64,000 bases of DNA from Anaerolineae bacterium (GCA_030432295.1 JAUIHI010000002.1:248001-312000); one strand, 5' to 3'; counted from the stretch's first letter, positions 33,910 to 44,154 are shown. The notes: generated by a model not told the origin, from the sequence alone. A program made the numbers and translations.

Positions 33910-35178
33910 CTATACGGTCCATATCTTGCCTTCCAACAGAAACTCATGAATTTCAGGGGGGTTCGCTCTGACACTGGGGTGGTTGGCGAGAAGCAACCTG
34001 AGAGTGCGAACTGCGCCATACGAATCCATGACCAACGATCGTTGTTCGTGGAAATATTTTTGATCGAATTCATCCTCTCGGACTGAATGAGCCGGCTTCT
34101 GTCGGAGTTTGCGTACTTTTCTAAACCCCGCCAACATTCGCTCCAAAGGCTCTGGCTCTTGAGGCCGGAAATAGTGGTTCACCCATTCATCAAGTAGAGC
34201 TATTGTGCCTTTCCTTCTGACCTCTACCTTGCCATCTTTCCTCTGATGGTCTTCTTCAAGCTCCAACTCTGGAGTAAAGAACTTGTTGTTCAAATTATCT
34301 GACATCAACTGGTCTAATAAGAGAACAAAGGCATTGAACTCAGCTAAAGTAGGGCGAAGAAGAAAGCCAAAATTTCTCGGATAATCATGCTGATAAGTAT
34401 TCTTGAAAAGTGGAGGCTTTCCCATCAAGTCAGCCATTTTGTTGATTATTAGCATTTCTTGATTGAAAGCCTCGAAGATCGAGAACCTTGTGCCCCAGTG
34501 CCCCATACTGTTTCTTAGGTAATCGGGATGAAGTTGGTAGTCACCTGATAATTCTTTGGACTTCCATATTGTTTGGTGCTCCGGACTTAGATCAGACAGA
34601 TAACGCAAGAAGACAGCAACTACCCTGTTTAGATCTTTGTCATGGCCAAAGCCAAAAGTCTGAAGCAATACTTGATCATGATCTGCCATTAACTCCGATT
34701 CGTAGTATTTATCTGTGACAGAGATTTGGCCGTTAATGAAATCCGTTTGGTAGTAATACCTTGGGTCATTTCTGTAGTGCTCGAGAACGGACAAATCAAA
34801 AACACGAAAATCTAACTGCCCTCCGCCAAGGGCTAATTGCTCTGTGTATGGCTCGCCACTGTAATCATTGAGTTGCTTGGCTTTTGATAGCGTTTCCTTC
34901 GAAGGGTACAAGCAGAAGTGATCGCTAAATTCCAAATTTTCTAGAAACTCGACTTGCTGCTCTGCTGTTGTATCAGAAAACGCTTTTATGTGCGGGTTTG
35001 GATGAATATTCCCAAATACGACATCAATACACCGGGCTCGGATAAGATCACGAAGGAGGTCTTTCGCTTCCTTATCATCAACATTAAATGCTTTCTTTAA
35101 GGCATAAACCGGGTATCCATTGAAATCCCCCGATTCCAAATATTGCTTTGTGACTTCGTCTATAACGGCTTGATTCAC
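33910..35178 (-). CDS. Winged-helix/HEPN-motif protein, possible defence gene
   Basis: 422 residues, starting at GTG 35178 (AAAGG 8 bases upstream; the nearest upstream ATG is followed by a stop). No known full-length family was recognised. Residues about 15-60 look like a winged helix (NGYPVYALKKAFNVDDKEAK). The C-terminal 100 residues are helical, with FRKVRKLRQKPAHSV containing an R-x4-H motif characteristic of HEPN ribonucleases, and RSLVMDSYGAVRTLRLLLAN. The DNA is clearly more AT-rich than its neighbours. The stop codon abuts a candidate attC site, suggesting a captured cassette. HEPN proteins are common in antiphage and toxin systems; this role is inference. Confidence 0.75.
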   Translation of the reverse strand: MNQAVIDEVTKQYLESGDFNGYPVYALKKAFNVDDKEAKDLLRDLIRARCIDVVFGNIHPNPHIKAFSDTTAEQQVEFLENLEFSDHFCLYPSKETLSKAKQLNDYSGEPYTEQLALGGGQLDFRVFDLSVLEHYRNDPRYYYQTDFINGQISVTDKYYESELMADHDQVLLQTFGFGHDKDLNRVVAVFLRYLSDLSPEHQTIWKSKELSGDYQLHPDYLRNSMGHWGTRFSIFEAFNQEMLIINKMADLMGKPPLFKNTYQHDYPRNFGFLLRPTLAEFNAFVLLLDQLMSDNLNNKFFTPELELEEDHQRKDGKVEVRRKGTIALLDEWVNHYFRPQEPEPLERMLAGFRKVRKLRQKPAHSVREDEFDQKYFHEQRSLVMDSYGAVRTLRLLLANHPSVRANPPEIHEFLLEGKIWTV

Positions 35179-35374
35179 TAGCCTAGCCTTTCATGCGCTT
35201 ACTAATTATTATCCTACAAATGACAAAATAATTGTAGCATGAACTGTTTCGTCGCGCAATAGATTCGCGAATAGCGTATTCGGGGTATTATCCGATAGAT
35301 GAAAGGATAATTCGCGATTAGCGGCTGTTGGAGAGAATTATGCTGCACGATAACCCTCACGCAAAGACGCCAAA
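35179..35374. other. Noncoding stretch between HEPN-motif gene and sdh operon
   Basis: AT-rich upstream region of the leftward GTG-start gene, with TACAAT- and GATAAT-like sequences on the minus strand that could serve as promoter elements. A palindromic TATTCGCGAATC-like segment (about 35265-35280) is also present. Together with the terminator at 35375-35413 this accounts for the gap; no gene is seen. Confidence 0.4.
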
Positions 35375-35413
35375 ATCGCCAGAGAGAGCCCATTCCTGGC
35401 TCTCTCTGGCGAT
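35375..35413 (-). terminator. Terminator of the sdhCAB operon
   Basis: A 16-bp perfect stem (ATCGCCAGAGAGAGCC against GGCTCTCTCTGGCGAT, 7-base loop) is followed on the minus strand by TTTTGGCGTCTTT. It lies about 70 bp after the sdhB stop. Confidence 0.75.
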
Positions 35414-35483
35414 GTTCGCCTCGCTGAATCAGCCGCGAATCCGCGCTCTATCGTTCCAACGCTTCAACGCTCTACCGCTCCCC

Positions 35484-36248
35484 TTACCGCTCCTTCGACG
35501 GCGTAACCCCCTTCAACGCGGCCTTCCACAGGTCGCCGTTCATCATCGCGATGAAGTCCAGGCTGATCTCCTTGGGACAGACGGCCCGGCATTCGCCCAT
35601 ATTGGTGCAGCCGCCAAAGCCCTCGTGATCCATCTGGTCCACCATATCAACCACACGCTGGTAGCGCTCGGTCTGGCCCTGGGGCAGGTTGCCCAGATGG
35701 CCCACCTTCGCCGCGGTGAAGAGCATCGCCGATGTGTTGGGACAGGCCGCCACACACGCGCCGCAGCCAATGCAGGCCGCCGCGTCCATGGACATATCAG
35801 CCTTGGCCTTCGGGACGGGAATGGCGTTGCCGTCGGGCGCGCTGCCCGTGGAGACACTCACATAACCGCCCGCTTCGATAATGCGATCAAAGGATGTACG
35901 ATCTACAATCAGGTCTTTCATCACCGGGAAGGCTTTGGCCCGCCAGGGTTCGATGGTGATGGTGTCCCCATCTTTGAAGTGGCGCATGTGGAGCTGGCAG
36001 GTGGTGGTGGCGGCCTCTGGCCCGTGGGCAATGCCGTTGATCACCAGCCCGCACATCCCACAGATACCCTCCCGACAGTCGTGGTCGAAGGCCACTGGCT
36101 CCTCGCCCTTGTGCAGCAGGTCCTCATTGAGCAGGTCCAGCATCTCCAAAAAGGACGAGTCCGGGCTGACGTCGGGCAGAACATATTCGCTCAACTTGCC
36201 CGTGGACTGGGGGCCTTTCTGTCGCCAGATGCGTAGATTCAATTTCAT
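35484..36248 (-). CDS. sdhB: Succinate dehydrogenase/fumarate reductase iron-sulfur subunit
   Basis: 254 residues, the usual length. The N-terminal [2Fe-2S] domain has [10 protein letters not shown] plus a later Cys ([11 protein letters not shown]). The C-terminal domain has [17 protein letters not shown] and [16 protein letters not shown], ligands for the 4Fe-4S and 3Fe-4S clusters. It transfers electrons from the flavin subunit to quinone at the membrane. It is the third gene of a leftward operon sdhC-sdhA-sdhB, 32 bp after sdhA, with GAGATGAGAG as ribosome site. The gene order and single cytochrome subunit match the B. subtilis-like class (SdhC b558 type). Confidence 0.97.
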   Translation of the reverse strand: MKLNLRIWRQKGPQSTGKLSEYVLPDVSPDSSFLEMLDLLNEDLLHKGEEPVAFDHDCREGICGMCGLVINGIAHGPEAATTTCQLHMRHFKDGDTITIEPWRAKAFPVMKDLIVDRTSFDRIIEAGGYVSVSTGSAPDGNAIPVPKAKADMSMDAAACIGCGACVAACPNTSAMLFTAAKVGHLGNLPQGQTERYQRVVDMVDQMDHEGFGGCTNMGECRAVCPKEISLDFIAMMNGDLWKAALKGVTPSKER

Positions 36249-36280
36249 TGTTCTCTCATCTCCCTATCCAGACAAGTTGG

Positions 36281-38218
36281 TTACTTATAACTGCGTTGGG
36301 TCAATTTGACATTCTCAAAGACCAGCGGCTCTTTGTTCAGAATCGGTGCGCCGGGGTTGCCTGTGCTCTCCCAGGCCGAAACGTAGGCGAACTCGTCGTC
36401 CTTGCGCAGGGCCTCGCCTTCGGGGGTCTGGCTTTCGCTGCGGAAGTGCGCGCCGCAGGACTCGGACCGGTCCAGCGCGTCCAACGCCAACAGTTCGCCC
36501 AGCTCCAGGAAGTCGGCCACCCGACCCGCCATCTCCAGACTCTGGTTCAGGTCCGCAGCCGAGCCGGGGACCTTCACATTCTGCCAGAATTCGTCACGCA
36601 GGGCGGGGATCAGTTCCAGCGCCTTGCGCATTCCTTCTTCATTGCGCTCCATCCCGCAGTAGTCCCACATAATGTGGCCCAGCTCCCGGTGGAAGGAATC
36701 GACCGAGCGGTTGCCGTTGATGGAAAGCAGCTTCTCCGTGCGCTCGTTGACCTCTGCCGCGGCAGCCCGGAAAGGTTCGTCGTCGACGCTCACTTTGTCC
36801 AGTTTGGCTCCGGCCAGATAGTTGGGCAGGGTGTAGGGCAAGACGAAGTAGCCATCGGCCAGCCCCTGCATCAGTGCGCTGGCCCCCAACCGGTTGGCTC
36901 CGTGATCCGAGAAGTTGGCCTCGCCGATCACAAAGAGGCCGGGAATGTTGCTCTCCAAATTGTAGTCCACCCACAGGCCGCCCATTGTATAGTGCAGGGC
37001 CGGATAGATGCGCATAGGCACGCTGTAGGGGTCCTCGCCGGTGATGCGCTCGTACATATCAAAGAGGTTACCGTAGCGCTCTTTAATGACCTGCTGCCCC
37101 AAGCGACCCGTGGCGTCGGCAAAGTCCAGAAAGACGCCATTCTTGAGCGGGCCGACGCCGTGGCCTTCGTCCACCACTGTTTTGGCGTTACGGGAGGCCA
37201 CATCTCTCGGCACCAGATTGCCAAAACTGGGGTACTTCTCTTCCAGATAGTAGTAACGCTCGGCTTCGGGAATGTCTTTGGCTGCCCGGGTGTCGCCCGC
37301 CTTGCGGGGAACCCAAATGCGCCCGTCGTTGCGCAGGCTCTCGCTCATCAGTGTCAGCTTGGACTGGTGCTCACCCGCCGGTGGAATACAGGTCGGGTGA
37401 ATCTGTGTGAAGCAGGGGTTGGCAAAGTAGGCGCCCCGCTTGTGGGCACGCCAGGCCGCGGTCACATTGCAGCCTTTGGCGTTGGTGGAGAGATAGTAGA
37501 GATTGCTGTAGCCACCTGTGCCCAGCACCACCACATCCGCGGCGTGGCGCTGAATCTCGCCCGTCACCATATCCCGGGTGATAATGCCCCGCGCCCGGCC
37601 ATCAACGATGACCAGATCGAGCATTTCGTTGCGGCTGTGGAGTTTGACTGTGCCCGCGTTGACCTGCCGTTCCAACGCCTGATACGCGCCAAGCAGAAGC
37701 TGCTGGCCTGTCTGCCCCCGCGCGTAGAAAGTGCGGGAGACCTGCGCACCCCCGAACGAGCGGTTATCCAACATTCCACCGTACTCACGGGCAAAGGGGA
37801 CGCCCTGGGCCACGCACTGGTCGATGATACTGTTGGCGACCTGGGCCAGCCGGTAGACGTTGGCTTCCCGGCTGCGATAGTCGCCGCCTTTGATGGTGTC
37901 ATAGAAGAGGCGGAAGACGCTGTCGCCGTCGTTGCGATAGTTCTTGGCCGCATTGATGCCGCCCTGGGCCGCGACGCTGTGGGCGCGTCGGGCGCTGTCC
38001 TGATAGAAGAAGGCGTCTACACTGTAGCCCATCTCACCCAGGCTGGCCGCTGCGGATGCACCGGCCAGCCCCGTACCCACCATAATAATCTTGAAGCGCC
38101 GCCGATTGGCCGGTGCCAGCAATTTCATATCAAAGCGGTGCTGATCCCAAATGTCTGCCAGCGCGCCACTGGGAACGCCCCCGTCCAGAATCTTGCCCAT
38201 CTGAATACTATCTGCCAT
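36281..38218 (-). CDS. sdhA: Succinate dehydrogenase/fumarate reductase flavoprotein subunit
   Basis: 645 residues from the ATG at 38218, which has GGAGG 6 bases upstream; the open frame extends further but without support. FAD binding is shown by [20 protein letters not shown] and [18 protein letters not shown], whose His is the usual covalent-FAD attachment residue. The catalytic region has [11 protein letters not shown] and the capping/C-terminal helical domain is complete ([20 protein letters not shown]). It oxidises succinate to fumarate (or the reverse) as part of complex II. It lies 13 bp after sdhC. Confidence 0.97.
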   Translation of the reverse strand: MADSIQMGKILDGGVPSGALADIWDQHRFDMKLLAPANRRRFKIIMVGTGLAGASAAASLGEMGYSVDAFFYQDSARRAHSVAAQGGINAAKNYRNDGDSVFRLFYDTIKGGDYRSREANVYRLAQVANSIIDQCVAQGVPFAREYGGMLDNRSFGGAQVSRTFYARGQTGQQLLLGAYQALERQVNAGTVKLHSRNEMLDLVIVDGRARGIITRDMVTGEIQRHAADVVVLGTGGYSNLYYLSTNAKGCNVTAAWRAHKRGAYFANPCFTQIHPTCIPPAGEHQSKLTLMSESLRNDGRIWVPRKAGDTRAAKDIPEAERYYYLEEKYPSFGNLVPRDVASRNAKTVVDEGHGVGPLKNGVFLDFADATGRLGQQVIKERYGNLFDMYERITGEDPYSVPMRIYPALHYTMGGLWVDYNLESNIPGLFVIGEANFSDHGANRLGASALMQGLADGYFVLPYTLPNYLAGAKLDKVSVDDEPFRAAAAEVNERTEKLLSINGNRSVDSFHRELGHIMWDYCGMERNEEGMRKALELIPALRDEFWQNVKVPGSAADLNQSLEMAGRVADFLELGELLALDALDRSESCGAHFRSESQTPEGEALRKDDEFAYVSAWESTGNPGAPILNKEPLVFENVKLTQRSYK

Positions 38219-38231
38219 GCCATACCTCCGG

Positions 38232-38918
38232 TTACAGTGTGACGAAACCAAACAGCACCGACAGCGGAACAATTGCAAAGCCCACCGAGATCAGGAGACT
38301 CAGGGCCAGGGCAAAACCGCGCAGAGAACTGTCGTATTTCTGATTGTTGAAGCCGAGGGTCTGGAACATACTCCAGCTTCCGTGATAGAGATGAAAACCC
38401 AGGGCAGTCACAGCGACCAGATAAAAGATCACATTGAAGACGCTCTGGAAACCGCCCACCAGATTGCCGTAGGCGTCGCCCGGGACAAAGCCGCTGGGCG
38501 GAATAGGGATCAGCCCCCAGGTGAAGTGGGCCAGGTGGTAGAGCAGAAAGAGCCCAATCGCCACTCCACCGTAGCGCATAGTGATGGAAGCGTAGTTGGC
38601 CTGCACCACACGCTTCATCTCATAGCTCTGGGGGCGAGCAGTCCGCGCGGCTTTGGTCAGAGAAATCGCGGCCCAGATGTGGGCCAGGACCGAAACAGCC
38701 ACAACGATCCGCAGAACCGTCAGCAGATGGAGATGTGAAAAAAGCGGTGCGCCCAACTCCCGTAGCGACTCGGCATAGTGGTTGAAATACGCTGCGCCCT
38801 GATAGACTTTCAGATTGCCGTACATGTGGAAGGCGAGGAAGCCAACCCAAACCAGGCCGGTCACCGCCATAATCACTTTCTTCCCGATGGTGGATCGGGT
38901 AAGGGTCATCACTGCCAT
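38232..38918 (-). CDS. sdhC: Succinate dehydrogenase cytochrome b558 membrane subunit
   Basis: 228 residues; AAAGGAG is upstream of the ATG. Five TM helices are visible, with His residues in or near them ([46 protein letters not shown]) that can ligate one or two hemes, as in the B. subtilis-type subunit. It anchors SdhAB and reduces the quinone. First gene of the sdhCAB operon; no separate sdhD is present, which fits this class. Confidence 0.95.
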   Translation of the reverse strand: MAVMTLTRSTIGKKVIMAVTGLVWVGFLAFHMYGNLKVYQGAAYFNHYAESLRELGAPLFSHLHLLTVLRIVVAVSVLAHIWAAISLTKAARTARPQSYEMKRVVQANYASITMRYGGVAIGLFLLYHLAHFTWGLIPIPPSGFVPGDAYGNLVGGFQSVFNVIFYLVAVTALGFHLYHGSWSMFQTLGFNNQKYDSSLRGFALALSLLISVGFAIVPLSVLFGFVTL

Positions 38919-39236
38919 ACACTGTGCTCCTTTATTCGCATACGGGCTCAGGTGAACTGCAGAACGAACAAATACTAAAGATAAACAGAATTATACCAAA
39001 TCTACCACTCTATGAATACCTCTTTTTGCCCAAATGGTCAAGATTGTGCATGGCTTCACGAAAGAGTATCCCTGGAGAACGGCCCAATGTCTGTGGTCGG
39101 GAATGCTGTCCCGACAGTGCCCCAGCAAGAAATCTGGGACATTTCTTGCAGATTCCAGAGAGTGCTATACTTGGCGGAACAACAATGTCCCTTTACTATT
39201 CCCGCTGAATCGATCCGATGAAGCCCCCCTTGTCCA
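38919..39236. other. Intergenic region between divergent sdh and histidine-kinase genes
   Basis: 318 bases. Contains two small hairpins: GTCGGGA/TCCCGAC (39096-39115) and GCAAGAAAT/ATTTCTTGC (39125-39149). A short rightward frame has a CxxxxxC pair (FCPNGQDCAW) but no ribosome site or family match. Promoters for both directions must lie here; none is clear enough to mark. Confidence 0.4.
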
Positions 39237-41993
39237 ATGGCTACTTTCCCCTGGGGAAGGCCACTTCTGCTGGCCTTCATTCTTTTTTCCATCTGTGGGT
39301 GTGCATCTGTTCTGCCCGCGCCATCCACACTTCCACAAGCCGTAGACGGCGTGCTGGACCTTCGCACCTGGGATTTCGAGAAAGACGGCCCGGTCCGGCT
39401 TACGGGTGAGTGGGAATTCTACTGGCAACAACTGCCCACCAGCCAGGATTTCGCTGGTCCGTCACCGCCCCGCCCGGACGGGCTGATCCCCGTGCCCGGC
39501 CCCTGGAACGGTCAGTCCATCGACGGCCAGCCCGCGGGGGCCACCGGCTACGCCACCTATCGGCTGCGGCTACGGATCGACCCCGCGGCCTTCGGCGAAG
39601 AGCCTGTTGGCATCCGTATGCCCCCGCCAGTCAACACCGCCCACAGCCTCTACGTCAACGGCCAGCAGGTGGGCGGGGCTGGCCAGGTGGGTGTCAACGC
39701 GGACAGCAGCCATCCAGCGTACACCCCCTACATCGCCGCCTTTCCACTTGTGGACGGGTCGATTGACGTACTCATCCACGTCTCCAATTATCTGCACGCT
39801 GCCGGTGGTCTCATCGATGCCCCTCTCTTTGGGTCCTACGCCCAAGTGCTGGATCGCTTTCAGATAGAAGCTGGGCGCAATCTCTTTCTCCTCGGCGCGA
39901 TCTTTGTGATGGGTGTCTATCATCTCACGCTCTTCAGCCTGCGCCGCCGGGAACGGGCCTATCTCTACTTCGGGCTGTTCTGCGTCACAGTCACGGCCGC
40001 GGTCGTCAGCCTTCTGCATCCGGCCCTCTTTGCGCGCATCATCAGCCCAGAGTGGTCGGCACTGCCGCGCACCGGGCTGCTGTTGGGAGCACTCGTCGCC
40101 CTGCTGCTCCTGGCCTTTACCCACGCCCTCTTTCCCCAGGAATTCCCCCGTCGCTGGTTTGGTCTGGTCGCCAGCCCGGCCTTCGTCCCGCCACTCCTGG
40201 CATTTCTGGCCCCGGCCCCAACAGTCACCGCCTTCTTTGCATTTCTTGCCTTCTATCTGATCGTCGCCACCCTCTGCACACTGGGCGTCGTGCTGTGGGC
40301 CGTGTACCGCGGCCGCGCCGGAGCCAGGATTGTGCTGCTGGGCTACCTGCCCCTGCTGGGGACAATTGTCAATGACGGACTCTATTTCAGCGGCCAGCGG
40401 CAGAGCGAATCCCTGGTGGCGGTCGGTCTCGCCCTCTATGTTTTTGCCCAGGCCTTTCTGCTCTCCATGCGCTTTGCCCAAGCCTTTACCCAGGCCGAAC
40501 GCCTTTCGGTGGAATTGGGATGGAACAACGCGGATCTGCGACAGACTCAGCAAAAGCTGGCCCAGAGTGAGTCTGAATACCGGGCCATCTTTGAAGAATC
40601 CCGGGATTTGATTGTCACCCTGACTGCGGACGGGGAAATCCAGGCCGCCAATGCAGCCAGCCAGGACCTGCTGGGCTACAGCCCTGCCGAGATGGCGCTG
40701 TCCCCGCCCAGTGCCTTCTTTGCCCACGCCGAGGAGTGCCAGCGCCTGCTGGACGATTTGGCCCGATCCGGGTCCGTGAGTAACTTCGCCGCAGAACTAC
40801 GCCACCGGGATGGACGGCTGCTTCCCTGCATCATCTCGGCCAGCCAGCGCCAGGGCCGGGCGGATCAGGCCCCAGGCTATCAGGCAGTGGTGCATGACAT
40901 GACCACCTTTCGCCAGGCCGAGGCGGAGCGGGTACGGGCGCGGCAATTGCAACAGGAAAAGACCGCGGCAGAAGCGGCCAGCCAGGCCAAAAGCCACTTT
41001 CTGGCGACAATGACCCACGAACTGCGCACCCCCCTGAACAGCATTCTCGGCTATGCCCAGTTGCTACAGGAGCAGTCCCCCCTGAGCCACATCCAGTCCA
41101 GAGGCGTGGATACGATTCTGTCCAGCGGACGCCACCTGCTCCATCTGATCGAAGATGTGCTGGACCTGGCCCGCATCGAAGCCAATCGGCTGCAAATCGT
41201 CCCCAGCGAAGTCGATCTGACCGGGCTGCTGGGGGATGTGGTGGATGGGGTGCGGGTGGAGGCAGAGCAGAAAGGGCTGCACCTGACCGGGCACTTCTCC
41301 CCACACCTGCCCCCCCGTATCGTCACCGACGAAAAGCGCCTGCGCCAGATTTTGCTCAACCTGCTCAGCAACGCCATTCGCTATACCCGGCAGGGGGAAG
41401 TCACCCTGGATGTCTCTCTGCTGCCCGGTCCAACAGCAGAGAGCGACGCCCAACTGCGCTTCTCCGTGACCGACACGGGGGTCGGCCTGACCCCGGAGGA
41501 GATAGCCCGTATCTTTGCGCCCTTCGAGCAGGCCGTCCCCGCGGGGAAAGCCAGCCAGGGCCTGGGCCTGGGCCTCTCCATCAGCCAGCGCCTGGCCAAG
41601 CGGCTGGGCAGCCCTATTCAGGTGGAGAGCACACCGGGCACAGGCAGCCGCTTCTGGTTTGATATCCCCTGCGTTTGCCCGGAAGAGCCGGGGCAGCCCA
41701 GGCGAGAAGAGCCAGCGCCAGCCCCATCCGCCGAACCGCTCCCCGCCCTGGACGGGGCAGCCCTGGGCCTGACCACAGAGGCCGTCCAGCCCCTCTACCA
41801 ACTGGCCCGGCTGGGGGACATCAAAGGCGTGGAGCGGGAGGCCCAGCGGCTGGTCGCAGCCAATCCCGCCTGCCAACCCTTTGTGGAGCAGGTTCTCGCC
41901 CTGGCCCAGGGCTTCAACGACCAGGCCATCCGCCATCTCATCGAACGCACGACGCACCAGAAAAAGGAAAGTCAAAATGATTCAAAAAACTAG
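39237..41993 (+). CDS. 7TMR-DISM sensor histidine kinase with PAS domain
   Basis: 918 residues. The N-terminal signal contains a lipobox-like SICGC. Residues about 33-185 form a beta-jelly-roll extracellular domain (WDFEKDGPVRLTGEWEFYWQ). Seven TM helices (about 210-415) follow, then a PAS domain (about 445-560, SEYRAIFEESRDLIVTL), HisKA with the phospho-acceptor in FLATMTHELRTPLNSILGYA, and HATPase (N box LLNLLSNAIRYT, DTGVGLTPEEI, GLGLGLSISQRL). A C-terminal helical tail of about 80 residues is present. 7TMR-DISM receptors usually bind carbohydrate-like ligands. It lies 17 bp before the LuxR-type regulator and surely signals to it. The start lacks a strong ribosome site. Confidence 0.93.
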   Translation: MATFPWGRPLLLAFILFSICGCASVLPAPSTLPQAVDGVLDLRTWDFEKDGPVRLTGEWEFYWQQLPTSQDFAGPSPPRPDGLIPVPGPWNGQSIDGQPAGATGYATYRLRLRIDPAAFGEEPVGIRMPPPVNTAHSLYVNGQQVGGAGQVGVNADSSHPAYTPYIAAFPLVDGSIDVLIHVSNYLHAAGGLIDAPLFGSYAQVLDRFQIEAGRNLFLLGAIFVMGVYHLTLFSLRRRERAYLYFGLFCVTVTAAVVSLLHPALFARIISPEWSALPRTGLLLGALVALLLLAFTHALFPQEFPRRWFGLVASPAFVPPLLAFLAPAPTVTAFFAFLAFYLIVATLCTLGVVLWAVYRGRAGARIVLLGYLPLLGTIVNDGLYFSGQRQSESLVAVGLALYVFAQAFLLSMRFAQAFTQAERLSVELGWNNADLRQTQQKLAQSESEYRAIFEESRDLIVTLTADGEIQAANAASQDLLGYSPAEMALSPPSAFFAHAEECQRLLDDLARSGSVSNFAAELRHRDGRLLPCIISASQRQGRADQAPGYQAVVHDMTTFRQAEAERVRARQLQQEKTAAEAASQAKSHFLATMTHELRTPLNSILGYAQLLQEQSPLSHIQSRGVDTILSSGRHLLHLIEDVLDLARIEANRLQIVPSEVDLTGLLGDVVDGVRVEAEQKGLHLTGHFSPHLPPRIVTDEKRLRQILLNLLSNAIRYTRQGEVTLDVSLLPGPTAESDAQLRFSVTDTGVGLTPEEIARIFAPFEQAVPAGKASQGLGLGLSISQRLAKRLGSPIQVESTPGTGSRFWFDIPCVCPEEPGQPRREEPAPAPSAEPLPALDGAALGLTTEAVQPLYQLARLGDIKGVEREAQRLVAANPACQPFVEQVLALAQGFNDQAIRHLIERTTHQKKESQNDSKN

Positions 41994-42010
41994 CAAACCC
42001 AATTCCTGCC

Positions 42011-43003
42011 ATGACTGAGACAACCCACCAGCGCACCCTTTTAATCATCGACGACACCATCAGCAACCTGCGGGTGGCGGTGGACCTGCTCCACGCCTAC
42101 GGTTTCCGCATCCTCACCGCCTCGGACGGGGAGAGCGGGATCGAGCGGGCGCACCTGGCCCAGCCCGATCTGATTCTGCTGGATGTGCGTATGCCCGGTA
42201 TGGACGGCTTTGAGTGCTGCCGTCGGCTCAAAGCCCATCCTGGCACAGCACAAATTCCTGTAATCTTTATGACCGCGCTGACCGACACGGACAACAAAGT
42301 GCGGGGCTTTGAGTTGGGCGGGGTGGATTACGTCTCCAAACCCTTTGATGCTGGCGAACTGCTGGCCCGGGTGCGCACCCATCTGGAACTGAATGATCTG
42401 CGCCGGGGGCTGGAAGAACGGGTGGAGGAACGCACCGCAGCCCTGGCCGCAGAAGTGGCCCAACGAAAACGCATCCAGACGGATCAATCCCTGTTGCTGG
42501 ACCTGCTGCGGGATCAGAGCGAGCAGTTGCGCGCCCTGGCCCGCCAGAATCTGGACGCCGAAGAACAGACGGCAGCCCCTTCGCCCGCGCTGGCTTCTCA
42601 GATCGAGGCTGTACGCATCGTCCTGGCCCAGATGGACGGCCAGTTGGAGACAGCCGAAACAGAGCCAACCGCGCTTTCGGCGGATGGACTGCGTCGGCAG
42701 GCTCTGCACGCGCTCAGCCTGCTGAAGAGCATCGCCGACGCGCTGGATACGCCGACGCCCTCGGCTGGGGCCAATGGCCTGGCCCGGATCGAGGGCGATC
42801 CCCTCTTCCAACTCTCCACCCGGGAGTACGAAGTCCTCCAACTGATCGGCCAGGGCAAGAGCAACGCCCAGATCGCCGAAATCCTCGTCGTCTCCCGCTC
42901 CACGGTCAGCAGCTATCGCGGCCGGATACTGACCAAACTGGGCGTGAGCGACACGCCCGCGCTCCTGCGCTTTCTGGTGGAGCGACAGCTCGGTGGGGTG
43001 TAG
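42011..43003 (+). CDS. Response regulator with LuxR-type DNA-binding domain
   Basis: 330 residues. The receiver domain (about 8-130) has IIDDTISNLRVAVDLL, phospho-acceptor Asp in LILLDVRMPGMDGF, FMTAL and the Lys of YVSKPFD. A coiled-coil linker (about 130-250, LEERVEERTAALAAEVAQRK) leads to a GerE/LuxR HTH at about 262-328 (LSTREYEVLQLIGQGKSNAQ, SRSTVSSYRGRILTKLGVSD). It is partner of the preceding kinase. No ribosome site is obvious, suggesting translational coupling. A DNA copy of its HTH part with a frame break lies at 58570. Its likely targets carry the direct-repeat motif at 43224 and 58909. Confidence 0.93.
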   Translation: MTETTHQRTLLIIDDTISNLRVAVDLLHAYGFRILTASDGESGIERAHLAQPDLILLDVRMPGMDGFECCRRLKAHPGTAQIPVIFMTALTDTDNKVRGFELGGVDYVSKPFDAGELLARVRTHLELNDLRRGLEERVEERTAALAAEVAQRKRIQTDQSLLLDLLRDQSEQLRALARQNLDAEEQTAAPSPALASQIEAVRIVLAQMDGQLETAETEPTALSADGLRRQALHALSLLKSIADALDTPTPSAGANGLARIEGDPLFQLSTREYEVLQLIGQGKSNAQIAEILVVSRSTVSSYRGRILTKLGVSDTPALLRFLVERQLGGV

Positions 43004-43223
43004 TGGGTGATGCGTGTACCCGTAAGACCAGCGCCGGCTGAGTAGAAGCCACATCAGAATGCGGGGGGCTGTTTGCCGCCGTATCGAAACTAAGCGGGTA
43101 GTTACGAAAACCCGTCGCAGACCCGTTCGCTTGATTTTGATACGCCCTCCGCGGACTCCGGGCTACCCTTCGACAGGCTCAGGACACCGCTCGATCAGCG
43201 CTCACTGCCCCAGACTGTCCCCT

Positions 43224-43260
43224 CTGACCGACAAATCCGTCCAGATTGACCGGCATACAG
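43224..43260 (+). promoter_or_regulatory. TGACCGG direct-repeat motif, copy 1 (before CHRD lipoprotein)
   Basis: CTGACCGACAAATCCGTCC followed by AGATTGACCGGCATACAG: two TGACCGR repeats exactly 22 bp apart. CCATAATTGG follows about 16 bp after and may hold the -10. The same 37 bp, one base different, recur at 58909. Probably an activator site, with the nearby LuxR-type regulator as the natural candidate. Confidence 0.6.
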
Positions 43261-43344
43261 GCAAATTTTGAACTGCCATAATTGGTGAACTCAGCTTGAA
43301 TTTTATCTGCGTCGCCATTTACTCCCATTCTCAGGAGGGACTCT

Positions 43345-44154
43345 ATGCGTTCAATGCCTATTTCATCCCGGACGGCACTTTTTGTCGTGCTCGTCATCAG
43401 CCTGCTTGCTATCGCCGGATGTCAAGACACCCTATCCGCCCGGCAAGCCGAAGCAAAGATAGCAGAGCCAGCCAGCGCTGCCCCCGCTGAAGCCGAGGCG
43501 GCAAACCCAGAACATCACGAAGCCCTCTCTGTCGAAGACTCCCGGCCAGAGTTGGAGATGCCCAGTCCCATTCCCCTGGACCCGAGCCAGGGAGCGGAGG
43601 TCGGGACGATCTTTGAGGCATTCCTCAGCCCCCATCAGGAGGGGGGCGAAGAGGAAGATACCCCATCCGCGATTCCCGACGTCTTCAAATCGACCGCGCC
43701 CAGCCTTGACCGTAACGAGCGCGCCTCTCGCGGACACGGGGTGCTCTCCTTCAGCAAAGACCTGAGCCGGGCTTTTGTGCATGTGGCCATCGAGAATGTG
43801 GACCCGGCAGATATCGCAATGTTCCACATTCATTGTGGACGGCCTGGGCAGTTGGGGCCGATTCTGATCGATTTCTCTCTGGCGGGAAACCTCCAGCACT
43901 ACTGGGAAGACAGTGTGCTGACACTGGAGATCACCAACGCGGATATCGAGGCCGTGACCGCGCACGGTTCGGGGTTGATCGGCGCGCTGACCGCGGGCTG
44001 TCCTATCACCGCGGCGTTACCGATGGACAAAGTGAAGACCATCGCCGGGATGGAGACGATTGCTCGTGAGGGTGAACTTTACTTCAACCTGCACACCCAC
44101 GGACAGATGTATTTCGGAGACATTCGGGGACAGATCCATCAGGTGGAAAAGTAG
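43345..44154 (+). CDS. CHRD-domain lipoprotein
   Basis: 269 residues; AGGAGG 8 bases before the ATG. The signal peptide has lipobox IAGC. After an Ala/Glu-rich linker, residues about 115-267 form a CHRD (chordin-like) domain: ASRGHGVLSFSKDLSRAFVH, IAMFHIHCGRPGQLGPILID, and ELYFNLHTHGQMYFGDIRGQ with the His pattern (NLHTHxxxxGxIRGQ). CHRD domains occur in secreted proteins of unknown role across bacteria. It follows the kinase/regulator pair and precedes the giant surface protein; the upstream TGACCGG motif suggests control by that pair. Confidence 0.92.
   Translation: MRSMPISSRTALFVVLVISLLAIAGCQDTLSARQAEAKIAEPASAAPAEAEAANPEHHEALSVEDSRPELEMPSPIPLDPSQGAEVGTIFEAFLSPHQEGGEEEDTPSAIPDVFKSTAPSLDRNERASRGHGVLSFSKDLSRAFVHVAIENVDPADIAMFHIHCGRPGQLGPILIDFSLAGNLQHYWEDSVLTLEITNADIEAVTAHGSGLIGALTAGCPITAALPMDKVKTIAGMETIAREGELYFNLHTHGQMYFGDIRGQIHQVEK

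Noticed and set aside
36248-38242. 664-codon rightward frame opposite sdhA
   Set aside because: The opposite strand encodes a complete, textbook SdhA; the antisense frame is a shadow caused by GC-rich codon bias.
39012-39221. Short Cys-containing frame upstream of the histidine kinase, considered as a transposase zinc-finger remnant
   Set aside because: Only one CxxxxxC pair is visible, no further transposase motif or inverted repeat is present, and no ribosome site precedes it.
40360-40380. GACAATTGTCA sequence inside the histidine kinase gene, resembling the shared palindrome core
   Set aside because: It lies within coding sequence, lacks the CCCAT/ATGGG arms and has no companion sites at +22 and +54 or promoter elements.
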